This document shows, one piece after another, positions 7,612 to 14,522 of a stretch of 25,549 bases of DNA; positions within the stretch are counted from its first letter, which is position 1, and the number at the start of each line of letters is the position of its first letter. A model generated the notes under the pieces. The model was not told the origin of the DNA, ran no database searches, and saw nothing but the letters and a program-made list of their open reading frames with translations. The stretch is taken from IMG/VR virus record IMGVR_UViG_3300031951_001101, positions 1 to 25,549 of that record. One strand, 5' to 3'. This stretch comes from a virus. Position numbers and translations under genes: made by a program.

Positions 7612-8541
7612 TCAGCTCTCAGCTAGTTTTTGAAAGTAACTCAGAGCATCATCTGCATCTTCATCATCTTCCTCATCACGAGACACTGGTTTAGAGATTT
7701 CAAAGGAAGGAGTAGACCGCTTAGGAGAAGGTTCTCCACGACGTTCGGCTTCCCACTCTTCTTCTTCTGCAACTACTTCAGGGTCTTGATTCTTAGGGAC
7801 ACCACGAACCCCCAGAGTGTAGTCTAGGCGCTTCTTCAGTTCTTCATAGGACTTGAAGTTCTTTGCGTCACTGAACTCATTGAGATCGTTCAGGTTCTTG
7901 TAGATGCGTTCCAGTTTGTCATCATCATCCGAAAGTGCAGAAGGACGATCAAACTCAGACTTATCATAGTTCCAGTAACCTTCGACCTTACGGATCTTCA
8001 GTTTGAAGTTAGCACCAGCCCAGAAGTCGAAAGGATTAATAGCTTCCTCATCTGCAAACTGTGGTTGCATCGCTTCGGTAATCTTGTCAAAGATTTTCTT
8101 ACCGAATTTATAAAGGAATACACGACCTTCGTTCTCAGGGTGTGCAGGATCACTCACCACATAGATGTTGGCGTAATAAGAGAGTTTGCGTTTTTGTTTC
8201 CGAGCAATCTCCTTATCACGATCAGATCCAGAGTTCCACAGAACACGATTGTGTTCAGACACAGGATCTTTTTGTCCCAGAGTTGTCAGAGAGTTTTCGA
8301 TGTACCAACCACCAGGACCTTGGAAAGCATGACTCCATACTTGGGCCCAAGGAAGTTCACATCCTTCGGGTGCGGGGAGGAATCGGATAACTGCATAACC
8401 ATTTCCGGCTTTGTCTACTTCAGGTTTCCAGAAACGTTCATCAGATCCACCTTCTCCACTATTCAGTTTTTCAACTTGTTTGATCAGTTTTTCAGTCAGC
8501 GAACCAGCGCGGGACTGTTTCTTGAGATCAGCAAAAGACAT
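7612..8541 (-). CDS. 32: gp32 single-stranded DNA-binding protein
   Basis: 309 residues, near T4 gp32 (301). It coats single-stranded DNA and organises the replication and recombination proteins. Seen: an N-terminal basic/Ser stretch (MSFADLKKQSRAGSLTEKL) corresponding to the cooperative-binding region; RFWKPEVDKAGNGYAVIRFL and WSHAFQGPGGWYIENS in the core; NPFDFWAGANFKLKIRKVEG later; and an acidic C terminus (SRDEEDDEDADDALSYFQKL) of the kind that binds partner proteins. The zinc ligands of T4 gp32 are missing: the T4 'CPVC' region reads KDPVSEHN and the only cysteine is at 61. CGGAG at 8549-8553 is the ribosome site. It has its own promoter and downstream terminator, so it can be expressed apart from the genes upstream. 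Confidence 0.93.
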   Translation of the reverse strand: MSFADLKKQSRAGSLTEKLIKQVEKLNSGEGGSDERFWKPEVDKAGNGYAVIRFLPAPEGCELPWAQVWSHAFQGPGGWYIENSLTTLGQKDPVSEHNRVLWNSGSDRDKEIARKQKRKLSYYANIYVVSDPAHPENEGRVFLYKFGKKIFDKITEAMQPQFADEEAINPFDFWAGANFKLKIRKVEGYWNYDKSEFDRPSALSDDDDKLERIYKNLNDLNEFSDAKNFKSYEELKKRLDYTLGVRGVPKNQDPEVVAEEEEWEAERRGEPSPKRSTPSFEISKPVSRDEEDDEDADDALSYFQKLAES

Positions 8542-8585
8542 TTGTATTCTCCGTATTGAGTGTATTTGGCCTTTGGGACGACTTT

Positions 8586-8614
8586 AGTTTACCGCAGTGA
8601 ACTGGGGATGTCAA
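8586..8614 (-). promoter_or_regulatory. Sigma70-like promoter for gp32
   Basis: On the minus strand, a perfect -35 TTGACA (8614-8609) is followed after 17 bases by TAAACT (8591-8586, 4 of 6 matches to TATAAT). Transcription would start near 8579, giving a leader of about 38 bases to the gp32 ATG. The -35 box lies in the loop of a short inverted repeat (TGGGG / CCCCA, 8603-8618), which could be an operator or chance. This fits early or middle transcription by host polymerase. Confidence 0.6.
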
Positions 8615-8627
8615 GCCCCATCTAGAA

Positions 8628-9200
8628 TTATTTTTTCTTGGTTGGTTTCGTTTGAGGTTCATTACGAACGTAAACTTTTTGTTTACCAAACTGTTGTGCA
8701 GTAATATTTGGTTTTCCAACCACATCTCTTGCAGTCGAAAGAGAAAGATCATAACTAGTTTTCTTATTGTAATCTCCTGCAGGCCCAAAATTTCCAGTGT
8801 CTTGGACAGAAGTTTTTGCAACGGGTGTAACTCCAGGAGCTCTAGTCATGTGAAGTTTAGTTCCAAATGGTGTAGATGGTTTGGAACTAGTTTTAGATGC
8901 ATAAGGAACTGCAACTAATTTTTGTTTGTCATCAAACTTATGTCCACTAGCGGTTAGTGATCCAGGAGTATCTGCCTTACTATATGAACTTACATTCACT
9001 GGTTTCCATCCATATCTCTTTTGTTCATCACCAGTATGAGCTCTTTGAGTAAATTTTCCTGTTGATTTATCAAGTACTCCTGGTTGATAGTTTTTATAAG
9101 CAAGAACTTGTTTATTTGGTTTGGGTTTTGGTTTTTGACCAAATCCAAATAGTTCTTGTACTTGATAAGCTTCTGTGCAGAATTGTTTGAAAGTCTTCAT
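8628..9200 (-). CDS. Probable internal head protein with capsid-targeting-like N terminus
   Basis: 190 residues, very basic (Lys-rich, ending KPTKKK), rich in Ser/Thr/Gly/Pro and without hydrophobic segments. The first residues, MKTFKQFCTEA, closely resemble the T4 capsid-targeting sequence MKTYQEFIAEA of internal proteins IPI-IPIII. That sequence directs proteins into the prohead and is cut off by protease gp21 after Glu. Here the cut would fall after Glu10 (C-T-E in place of the usual I/L-x-E); a second possible site follows at VQE/L. Basic, unstructured, DNA-compatible composition fits a packaged, injected protein. The rest matches nothing I recognise. It overlaps the previous gene by 1 base (TAATG). 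Alternative: an unrelated protein sharing the MKTF start by chance. Confidence 0.6.
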   Translation of the reverse strand: MKTFKQFCTEAYQVQELFGFGQKPKPKPNKQVLAYKNYQPGVLDKSTGKFTQRAHTGDEQKRYGWKPVNVSSYSKADTPGSLTASGHKFDDKQKLVAVPYASKTSSKPSTPFGTKLHMTRAPGVTPVAKTSVQDTGNFGPAGDYNKKTSYDLSLSTARDVVGKPNITAQQFGKQKVYVRNEPQTKPTKKK

Positions 9201-9469
9201 TAGTCTTTAGGCATTTCTTCTGGATTTTCTAGAGCCACCTCGAAAAGAAGTGGATGACATAGTTCATCAATCAGATAATTAGACCACCTATACATATCTT
9301 CAGATGTGTATGAATAATTATCTTCAGCTTCCATTTGAATATAAGGATCTTGTTGCATAATTAAAGGAATATCATCAAATGTAAAAGGAATTCCATTGAT
9401 GAAATACATGTCTACAATCTCACCATTGTGATAACAATATGCGGAGGTGATTTTGTAGTGGTAGGACAT
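9200..9469 (-). CDS. Conserved hypothetical protein (89 aa)
   Basis: Unrecognised 89-residue acidic protein (MSYHYKITSAYCYHNGEIVD) with many Tyr and a helical, acidic end (ENPEEMPKD). No signal peptide, membrane segment or known motif is visible. It lies one base after the DUF1825 gene and overlaps the next start by one base, with no promoter of its own, so it is expressed with the gp59-gp33 replication group. Its position between the helicase loader and gp32 is the only hint of role. Confidence 0.7.
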   Translation of the reverse strand: MSYHYKITSAYCYHNGEIVDMYFINGIPFTFDDIPLIMQQDPYIQMEAEDNYSYTSEDMYRWSNYLIDELCHPLLFEVALENPEEMPKD

Positions 9470-9470
9470 G

Positions 9471-9803
9471 TTATTCTATTTCTGCAATTTTATCTAGTCT
9501 TTCTAGAGTATTTTCCATTTCAGAAAATAACTCATTGACATTATTACCATTAAACCCAAGAAACTCTGCAGCTTCTTCAATTCTTTGTTTCATTTCTAGT
9601 GCTTCTGGGTCATCAGAAAGTGAGAGACGAAAGTATAAATTCTTCTGTTTCTCTAGAAAAGTTCTCATCAGTTCTACATGTTCCTTCTTTTCTTCCCTAT
9701 TCATCATGGGAGCTTTAAAGGTTTCTCTAATAATACGTTGTTGAAGTTCTTCCATCTCTTTGATGGATTCTCTTACAATTTCGGATTGAAAAAATCCACT
9801 CAC
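9471..9803 (-). CDS. DUF1825 family protein
   Basis: 110 residues beginning MSGFFQSEIVRESIKEMEEL. It continues with EEKKEHVELMRTFLEKQKNL and RLSLSDDPEALEMKQRIEEA, ending NELFSEMENTLERLDKIAE. This is the layout of DUF1825, a short helical family present in nearly all cyanobacteria and in their T4-like phages; its function is unknown. Residues 10-60 should form a long amphipathic helix. The start is a GTG that overlaps the gp59 stop (GTGA). A host-type family inside the replication cluster suggests a gene taken from the host, or a mimic of the host protein. Confidence 0.8.
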   Translation of the reverse strand: MSGFFQSEIVRESIKEMEELQQRIIRETFKAPMMNREEKKEHVELMRTFLEKQKNLYFRLSLSDDPEALEMKQRIEEAAEFLGFNGNNVNELFSEMENTLERLDKIAEIE

Positions 9804-10390
9804 AATACAATCTCCTTTAGTGTCTGTGTGTACTTTTCCTTATCAATATTTAGGAAAGACTTGTATTTTTTTATACGCAAACTGACGGATTCCCACACAG
9901 GATCTAGTAGTTTTTTATCAAATTTTTTAGAAAAATTTAGGATTATATCCATTATAACGAAAGTTTCTATGGATATTGCGTTTTGTAGATATTTTTTAAG
10001 AATATCTGGGTGAGATGAACCTTTAATCTCAAATAATGAATCAAAAGAATCTTTATGTAGAAACACTTCAGCCTCAGTTTTGAAGAGATAAGAAAGACTT
10101 TGTGATCTTTTTAACCAGTTGGTGTAATTTTTTTCACCTGACTCAATAATTTCACCGATCCAGAGTTTAGAAGGATCATCACATTCTACAAAATTAGCCA
10201 AGAAGTATTGACGGATCTCGTCATCAGATTTCTGACGAGACATACGTTCAAAGAAGTAACGATCTTTCCTTTTGTTAAAGGACTCTGTTGAAGCCCTGGA
10301 CTTTCCGCAATATTGAAAATAATCGTAGTTTGGTTTAGTGAAATGATTCTTGAATGCCAGGTATGTTTTATATACCTCTATTGGCGTCAT
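9800..10390 (-). CDS. 59: gp59-like loader of the replicative helicase
   Basis: 196 residues (T4 gp59: 217). The start, MTPIEVYKTYLAFKNHFTKP, with NYDYFQYCGKSRASTESFNK and RKDRYFFERMSRQKSDDEIR, is the standard N-terminal domain of the gp59 family. The C-terminal half has WLKRSQSLSYLFKTEAEVF and HPDILKKYLQNAISIETFV, matching the second domain. The protein binds forked DNA and gp32 and places the gp41 helicase. It is preceded by gp33 and followed by the DUF1825 gene, keeping the T4 order 33-59-32 with insertions. It abuts the gp33 stop and overlaps the next start by 4 bases. Confidence 0.9.
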   Translation of the reverse strand: MTPIEVYKTYLAFKNHFTKPNYDYFQYCGKSRASTESFNKRKDRYFFERMSRQKSDDEIRQYFLANFVECDDPSKLWIGEIIESGEKNYTNWLKRSQSLSYLFKTEAEVFLHKDSFDSLFEIKGSSHPDILKKYLQNAISIETFVIMDIILNFSKKFDKKLLDPVWESVSLRIKKYKSFLNIDKEKYTQTLKEIVL

Positions 10391-10653
10391 CAGAATACTA
10401 ATTTAGCACGACTTGTTTTTTTAAGAAAATTAAGTTGGGTTGCTTCGTTTCTTAATTTTTCTTTTAGTGGTTTAGAAATTAACTTTGATATCGATTCAAA
10501 TTCAATTCCATTTTCTTCACAATAGGTTACAATAGCCTCTATGTAATTAATTTTAGATGTCATTACAAGATACTCGATATCCTGTGCAAACTTTGACTGA
10601 CAAAGAAACTTTTCTTTTATTAGTGAGTCTACTTGTTCAGTATTGTTATACAT
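10390..10653 (-). CDS. 33: gp33-like late-transcription co-activator
   Basis: 87 residues from ATG 10653 (MYNNTEQVDSLIKEKFLCQS). The core, SKINYIEAIVTYCEENGIEF followed by ESISKLISKPLKEKLRNEA, aligns with T4 gp33 (MSYLEATTAFLEENSIP...). gp33 bridges host RNA polymerase and the sliding clamp at late promoters. The last residues (RAKLVF) are hydrophobic, as in the clamp-binding C terminus of T4 gp33 (LDFLL). Start choice: this ATG overlaps the exonuclease stop by 8 bases; an earlier ATG at 10752 would overlap that gene by 107 bases and is less likely. No clear Shine-Dalgarno, so translation is probably coupled to the exonuclease gene. Confidence 0.85.
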   Translation of the reverse strand: MYNNTEQVDSLIKEKFLCQSKFAQDIEYLVMTSKINYIEAIVTYCEENGIEFESISKLISKPLKEKLRNEATQLNFLKKTSRAKLVF

Positions 10654-11323
10654 AGGTTTCTGTTTTGTGAGTGACGAACTCTCGGATGTATTTGGTAAGA
10701 AGTTTAATATAGTGATCCTTGTTTCTTTTTTCATAGACAAAACATTCTCCATTGTCAGCGACCATAATTGTAATCAATTTTTTAACTGGAATACCAGTCA
10801 TTTCATAATACATGCAAGCATATGCTGTTTCCTGGACAAAATAATTTTCAATCCATTCTTCTGGTTTTATTTTCTTTGAAGTCTTGAAGTCAATAACTGC
10901 GAGCTCCCCTTCGTACTCTGCGATACAATCAACTCTGCCCGCAAGTCCGAAATAGTCACTATAGAGCGACTTTTCCAAAGCATGTATATTATTTATACGA
11001 TCAAGATAAGGTTTTGCCGCAAGAAATAGAAACTTCGTTACAGGAAGAGGATTGTATTTGTCAATGTCTTCATTCAACAAATACTTTTCAACAATGTCAT
11101 GAAATTTTGTTCCTCGATCTGTTGCAACCTTAGTGATCTTATTGGCTTCTTCTTCACCAACTTTCTTACGCCAATCAATGAATTTTTGTCTTCCGTAAAA
11201 ACTAGTTACGGAAGTGATTGAAGGATATAATTTACCAGAAGGGACTCTGTAAAAACGAGTCCCTTCAATCATTTCTGCTTGTAAATCAACTTCTTCTTTT
11301 AAATAATCTAAATGAACGAACAT
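10646..11323 (-). CDS. PD-(D/E)XK exonuclease (RecB/Cas4-like)
   Basis: 225 residues with a full set of RecB-family nuclease motifs: GTKFH (His75), a Glu at 117, GRVDCIAE (Asp132), VIDFKTSKK (Asp145, Lys147) and the QETAYACMY motif (Gln164, Tyr168). Such enzymes degrade DNA with Mg2+. In cyanophages they sit beside replication genes and may break down host DNA or trim recombination intermediates. No iron-sulfur cysteine cluster is visible, unlike Cas4. It overlaps phoH by one base upstream and gp33 downstream, placing it firmly in the replication operon. Confidence 0.85.
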   Translation of the reverse strand: MFVHLDYLKEEVDLQAEMIEGTRFYRVPSGKLYPSITSVTSFYGRQKFIDWRKKVGEEEANKITKVATDRGTKFHDIVEKYLLNEDIDKYNPLPVTKFLFLAAKPYLDRINNIHALEKSLYSDYFGLAGRVDCIAEYEGELAVIDFKTSKKIKPEEWIENYFVQETAYACMYYEMTGIPVKKLITIMVADNGECFVYEKRNKDHYIKLLTKYIREFVTHKTETYV

Positions 11324-12081
11324 TACATACCTAGAGCCAATTTAGTAACAATGTAGTTTTTGACTAGTCCAGAACGAACAATATCATCAACTCCAAATTC
11401 AACCATTGAGAAATCATATGTCATTGCACGAATAATTTTCATGAAATCAATAATTCCATTTCTTTCATTGGTTTTAATTAAGTCAGATTGAGTTGCGTCA
11501 CCACAAAAAACAATCCTACTATTTTCACCAATACGAGTAATTATACTATCTAATTCATGGAAGTTCAAGTTTTGCATTTCATCTACAAGGACAATTGCAT
11601 TATCAAGAGTAGTACCACGAATAAAACTTGTAGACCAGAATGAAATTGTTTCTTGAGCTTTCAGATTACCATAGAGCATTTCAAAGTCTGCATCTGATGG
11701 AAGTTCAAACATGTACTTACACATGTTCTTATAAGGAATTTGATAAAGACTAGACTTATCTTCATGGTCTCCTGGAAGGAAACCAATTTCACGAGTAGCA
11801 ACAAGAGATCTTACAATGTAAACTTTTTCATAAGGAGTTCTTTCATCAAGAACGTCTCTAAGAGCAAGGTACAATCCTACAAATGTTTTACCAGTACCAG
11901 CAGCACCATAGGCAAAAACATTCTTTCCTTTTTTATATTCATCAAAGAATAATTTTTGATTGTCAGTTAGTGGAGAAATGTCCACCATCAAATCCGAATT
12001 AATGGGCTTTTTGCGCCTCATTTGTTTGGCACTCATTCCGACTCCAATGTTGCCAGTTGATGATTTTCTTGATCTTGCCAT
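11323..12081 (-). CDS. phoH: PhoH-like ATPase
   Basis: 252 residues. Walker A GAAGTGKT is at residues 59-66, Walker B IVLVDEMQN at about 163-171, and FCGDATQSDL gives the sensor-like motif of the PhoH family (related to superfamily I helicases). The segments VYIVRSLVATREIGFLPGDH and DNAIVLVDEMQN are nearly invariant in cyanophage PhoH. The first 30 residues are basic (MARSRKSSTGN... MRRKKPINSD). PhoH is common in marine phages and was named after a phosphate-starvation gene, but its role in infection is unknown; an RNA- or DNA-helicase-like job is possible. No pho box is apparent near it. It directly follows the 80-aa gene without a gap. Confidence 0.93.
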   Translation of the reverse strand: MARSRKSSTGNIGVGMSAKQMRRKKPINSDLMVDISPLTDNQKLFFDEYKKGKNVFAYGAAGTGKTFVGLYLALRDVLDERTPYEKVYIVRSLVATREIGFLPGDHEDKSSLYQIPYKNMCKYMFELPSDADFEMLYGNLKAQETISFWSTSFIRGTTLDNAIVLVDEMQNLNFHELDSIITRIGENSRIVFCGDATQSDLIKTNERNGIIDFMKIIRAMTYDFSMVEFGVDDIVRSGLVKNYIVTKLALGM

Positions 12082-12324
12082 TTAGAGTTTTTTTACAGTA
12101 GAACCAGGTGCTTTTGAGGCTTTGTGGAGAACATCATTCCAGCCTGGATTTCTGGAGATCAGTTTATCTTTCCACTCACCGACTTCACCGACAGAAGCAC
12201 ATCCTTGAGACCAATCTTTGTCCCAATTAGGATTGTCCTTCCTCCATTGTTCATAGTCTTTCACAGACATTACGAGTTCTTGAGTTTCGCCAGTTTCAAG
12301 ATTGATTACAGGATATGTGGGCAT
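12082..12324 (-). CDS. Conserved hypothetical protein upstream of phoH (80 aa)
   Basis: 80 residues (MPTYPVINLETGETQELVMS). The opening 'MPTY...G...E.VMS...' resembles the FmdB-like zinc-ribbon start, but the paired cysteines are missing (a single Cys at 43), so it would not bind zinc in that way. It continues with DYEQWRKDNPNWDKDWSQG and ends with a basic tail. Its stop is immediately next to the phoH start, so they are translated together. Function unknown. It follows a candidate late promoter. Confidence 0.75.
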   Translation of the reverse strand: MPTYPVINLETGETQELVMSVKDYEQWRKDNPNWDKDWSQGCASVGEVGEWKDKLISRNPGWNDVLHKASKAPGSTVKKL

Positions 12325-12346
12325 AAGATAATAATGACTATGAGTT

Positions 12347-12354
12347 TATTTATT
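12347..12354 (-). promoter_or_regulatory. Candidate late promoter (AATAAATA) before the phoH operon
   Basis: The minus strand reads AATAAATA, one base from the T4 late box TATAAATA. It overlaps the stop codon of the glycosyltransferase gene and lies 22 bases before the ATG at 12324. Cyanophage late boxes tolerate variation in the first base. An AT-rich genome gives such matches by chance, so support is modest. Confidence 0.3.
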
Positions 12355-13153
12355 GGGTTATTTTTCGAGCAATGTAGTTTTGATTATCTACTTGTTCTAC
12401 ATTCCATTTTACCACAGGATCAACATAAAAGTCATCTCCTTTATATCTTTTGTACTTTTTCATATTAAGTACAGTATGGTGAGATAATATTGCATAGTCG
12501 ATATAAGAATCAACATCTCTAGATTTTTTCACCAAAAGACTTTCAAGATCTTCTTTAATTTGTTGATTGGTGTGATATGCCTCAAAATTTTCTATTCTCT
12601 TTTTATTGTCATGTGAAAGAGTAAAAGCTGTTTGATGTGTGTGTCGTATTTTTTTATGTTTTAATCCACATAAGAGAAGTCTATTTACAATTTCATCGTC
12701 TTCCCAAGCTACAAACTCTCCCATATTTTCATTATACCCACCAATTTTTTGGTAGTTTTTTCTAGTAACATATAAAGTTCCCCATAGAGGTCTATAACAT
12801 GGATGTGGTGGATTATACATTCCACTTACAAAACATGTATCATCTACTTCATATTGTTTGAAAAAATTATAGTATGGATTCAAAATTGTATCCGAATCTA
12901 AGTTTAATATATTATCTCCTTTAGTCAAGCTAAATGCGAGATTTAATGACTGAGTTTTGTTAAAGTATTTTTGATCTGGAACATAAACTCTTTTTATTTT
13001 CTCACTAATCTTCAAGAGATGATCTGAAGACTTATCAGAACTCCAGTCTACGAATACAATTTCATCAATTTCATCAAATAAAACCCAAGAATTTATGGAT
13101 ACACTAAGAGGATCTACCCTATTCATGCAAGCAGAAATTACCGACACACTCAT
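12350..13153 (-). CDS. GT-A fold glycosyltransferase (family 2 / galactosyltransferase type), copy 1
   Basis: 267 residues. MSVSVISACMNRVDPLSVSI and EIVFVDWSSDKSSDHL form the nucleotide-binding start of GT2-like enzymes. LNLDSDTILNPYYNFF contains the metal-binding D-x-D (Asp86, Asp88). WGTLYVTRKNYQKIGGYNEN and FVAWEDDEIVNRLLLCGL are the acceptor/catalytic region seen in the galactosyltransferase C-terminal domain (WEDDE with the likely base). It should move a sugar from a nucleotide sugar to an unknown acceptor in the cytoplasm; no membrane segment is present. It is a paralogue of the next gene. Separated by 9 bases from it, it is part of the same transcript. Confidence 0.8.
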   Translation of the reverse strand: MSVSVISACMNRVDPLSVSINSWVLFDEIDEIVFVDWSSDKSSDHLLKISEKIKRVYVPDQKYFNKTQSLNLAFSLTKGDNILNLDSDTILNPYYNFFKQYEVDDTCFVSGMYNPPHPCYRPLWGTLYVTRKNYQKIGGYNENMGEFVAWEDDEIVNRLLLCGLKHKKIRHTHQTAFTLSHDNKKRIENFEAYHTNQQIKEDLESLLVKKSRDVDSYIDYAILSHHTVLNMKKYKRYKGDDFYVDPVVKWNVEQVDNQNYIARKITQ

Positions 13154-13162
13154 TTTTAACTT

Positions 13163-14305
13163 TTAGATATTTGTAGGCTCAATTTTCTTTAAAATCTGTT
13201 CGACATCATGTAGTTCTTCTTCTACATTTTCTACTTCTTCAGAGTTATCTTGAACTTCTTCTTCATCATCACACTGAATCTCTTCCATAAGTCTTTCCAA
13301 CTCAGAAAAAGTTTCTTCCTCTAAATTTTGAAGTTCATGAAGTTTTTCTTTTTCAAAAGCAACATCAACTTCTAATTCGATTTTGTTATTCAGTTCTTCC
13401 AACTCTTCTGGTTTATAAAGTTCTTTTTTCTTAGCTAAAAAGACACCAGGGAGAACTTCTTTAGTTTTCCAGTCAAATAATTTATATCGATAATAGCCTT
13501 TCCTATCATCTATATGTCTTTTAACGTTTGGATTATTAATAAAGTTTTTAACTCCAAACTCATGCATGTTTTTCTCTTTATGTTCTCTAGCCAAATGAGA
13601 ATATTTTACTAATTGAACAGATGGATCTAACAAACCTAACATACCTTGAGGATGTTCTTTACCAGTAGTTTCTTGATAGATCTCAAATGCATTCTCATCA
13701 AATTTTTCTGAAGACTCTTCATATCCTTCAAAATTTTCTACCCTAACCCTATCTGGATGTGGAATATGGATAGCAGAAAGAACTTTTAAATGAATTGGTA
13801 ACGCTTCCAATCCAAAGGTTCTTAGGCGCATTACTAATTCATCATCTTCAACAGCATAATATTTACCCATCTTTTCATTAAATCCATTTACGTTAATAAA
13901 GTCTTCTTTTCTAACATAAAGAATTCCCCAAAGAGGATGCACACAAGGATCATCAACTTTATCATTAATTCCAGTATAAAAAATACCTTTTCGACCGAAA
14001 CTATGGATATTAAAAAAATTATAATAAGGATTTAGGATATGATCACAATCTAATTTGAGTATATTTTCTTGTGTTGCAAATCTAGCTGCAAGATTTAATG
14101 GTTGCGATTGATTGAAATATTCTTCATTATTAACTCTAATGACTTTGATTCTAGAACTCAAAGAAGCTAAATGATGAATAGGTTGATCAGAACTCCAATC
14201 AACAATAATAATTTCTTTTACTTCGTCAAATAACAACCAAGAACTCAAAGAAATTTTAAGAGCATTCAACCTATTTTTACAGGCACATATAATAGATACA
14301 GACAT
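13163..14305 (-). CDS. GT-A fold glycosyltransferase copy 2 with acidic coiled-coil tail
   Basis: 380 residues. The first 230 align with copy 1: MSVSIICACKNRLNALKISL, EIIIVDWSSDQPIHHLA, LKLDCDHILNPYYNFF (D-x-D at Asp86, Asp88), WGILYVRKEDFINVNGFNEK and YYAVEDDELVMRLRTFGL, where copy 1 has WEDDE. From about residue 285 it adds a Glu/Lys/Leu-rich tail (YKPEELEELNNKIELEVDVA onward to residue 375). The tail is highly acidic and probably a coiled coil, which copy 1 lacks. The tail may hold the enzyme to a partner or to a virion protein. It is followed by copy 1 after 9 bases. The acceptor is unknown. Confidence 0.8.
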   Translation of the reverse strand: MSVSIICACKNRLNALKISLSSWLLFDEVKEIIIVDWSSDQPIHHLASLSSRIKVIRVNNEEYFNQSQPLNLAARFATQENILKLDCDHILNPYYNFFNIHSFGRKGIFYTGINDKVDDPCVHPLWGILYVRKEDFINVNGFNEKMGKYYAVEDDELVMRLRTFGLEALPIHLKVLSAIHIPHPDRVRVENFEGYEESSEKFDENAFEIYQETTGKEHPQGMLGLLDPSVQLVKYSHLAREHKEKNMHEFGVKNFINNPNVKRHIDDRKGYYRYKLFDWKTKEVLPGVFLAKKKELYKPEELEELNNKIELEVDVAFEKEKLHELQNLEEETFSELERLMEEIQCDDEEEVQDNSEEVENVEEELHDVEQILKKIEPTNI

Positions 14306-14306
14306 T

Positions 14307-14489
14307 TTATTGGCTCAACTCCATAATTGAATAATCTAAACTATGAATTTCTTCTGGATTTATTTCCTTTTTAACCATGTTTCCATCTTCATTATATTCT
14401 ACAATCCACTTATCTTTATTTGAATTGTCTACAATTGTGCATGTTGTCCAACCATTGTCTTTGGATAGGGCTTGTGTTTGATAGTACAT
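14307..14489 (-). CDS. Small conserved protein, SH3/Tudor-like barrel possible (60 aa)
   Basis: 60 residues (MYYQTQALSKDNGWTTCTIV). The pattern 'W..CTIVDN...DKWIVEYNEDG....KEI.PEEIHSLD' alternates hydrophobic and polar residues like a small beta barrel of the SH3/Tudor kind, with no catalytic residues. It has one of the best ribosome sites in the window (AGGAGGT before ATG 14489), so it is a real gene. It ends one base before the second glycosyltransferase. Function unknown. Confidence 0.65.
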   Translation of the reverse strand: MYYQTQALSKDNGWTTCTIVDNSNKDKWIVEYNEDGNMVKKEINPEEIHSLDYSIMELSQ

Positions 14490-14522
14490 GATTATACCTC
14501 CTATAGGGGCAATTTTATATAG

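Noticed and set aside
8065-8559. A 164-codon plus-strand frame opposite gp32
   Set aside because: Antisense to gp32, Arg/Ser/Phe-rich in the way of a shadow frame, and without a start signal.
8603-8618. TGGGG...CCCCA hairpin as a terminator after the 190-aa gene
   Set aside because: The stem is only 5 bp, there is no T run on either side, and it overlaps the -35 box of the gp32 promoter.
9678-10013. A 111-codon plus-strand frame opposite gp59 and DUF1825
   Set aside because: Phe/Ser-rich antisense shadow of two recognised genes.
10390-10752. A longer gp33 starting at the ATG at 10752
   Set aside because: It would overlap the exonuclease C terminus by 107 bases; the added residues do not resemble gp33, and the ATG at 10653 gives the usual short coupling overlap.
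10983-10996. TATTTATA-type string within the exonuclease gene
   Set aside because: On the minus strand it reads as TATAAATA, but it lies in mid-gene with no gene start at a sensible distance; likely chance in AT-rich DNA.
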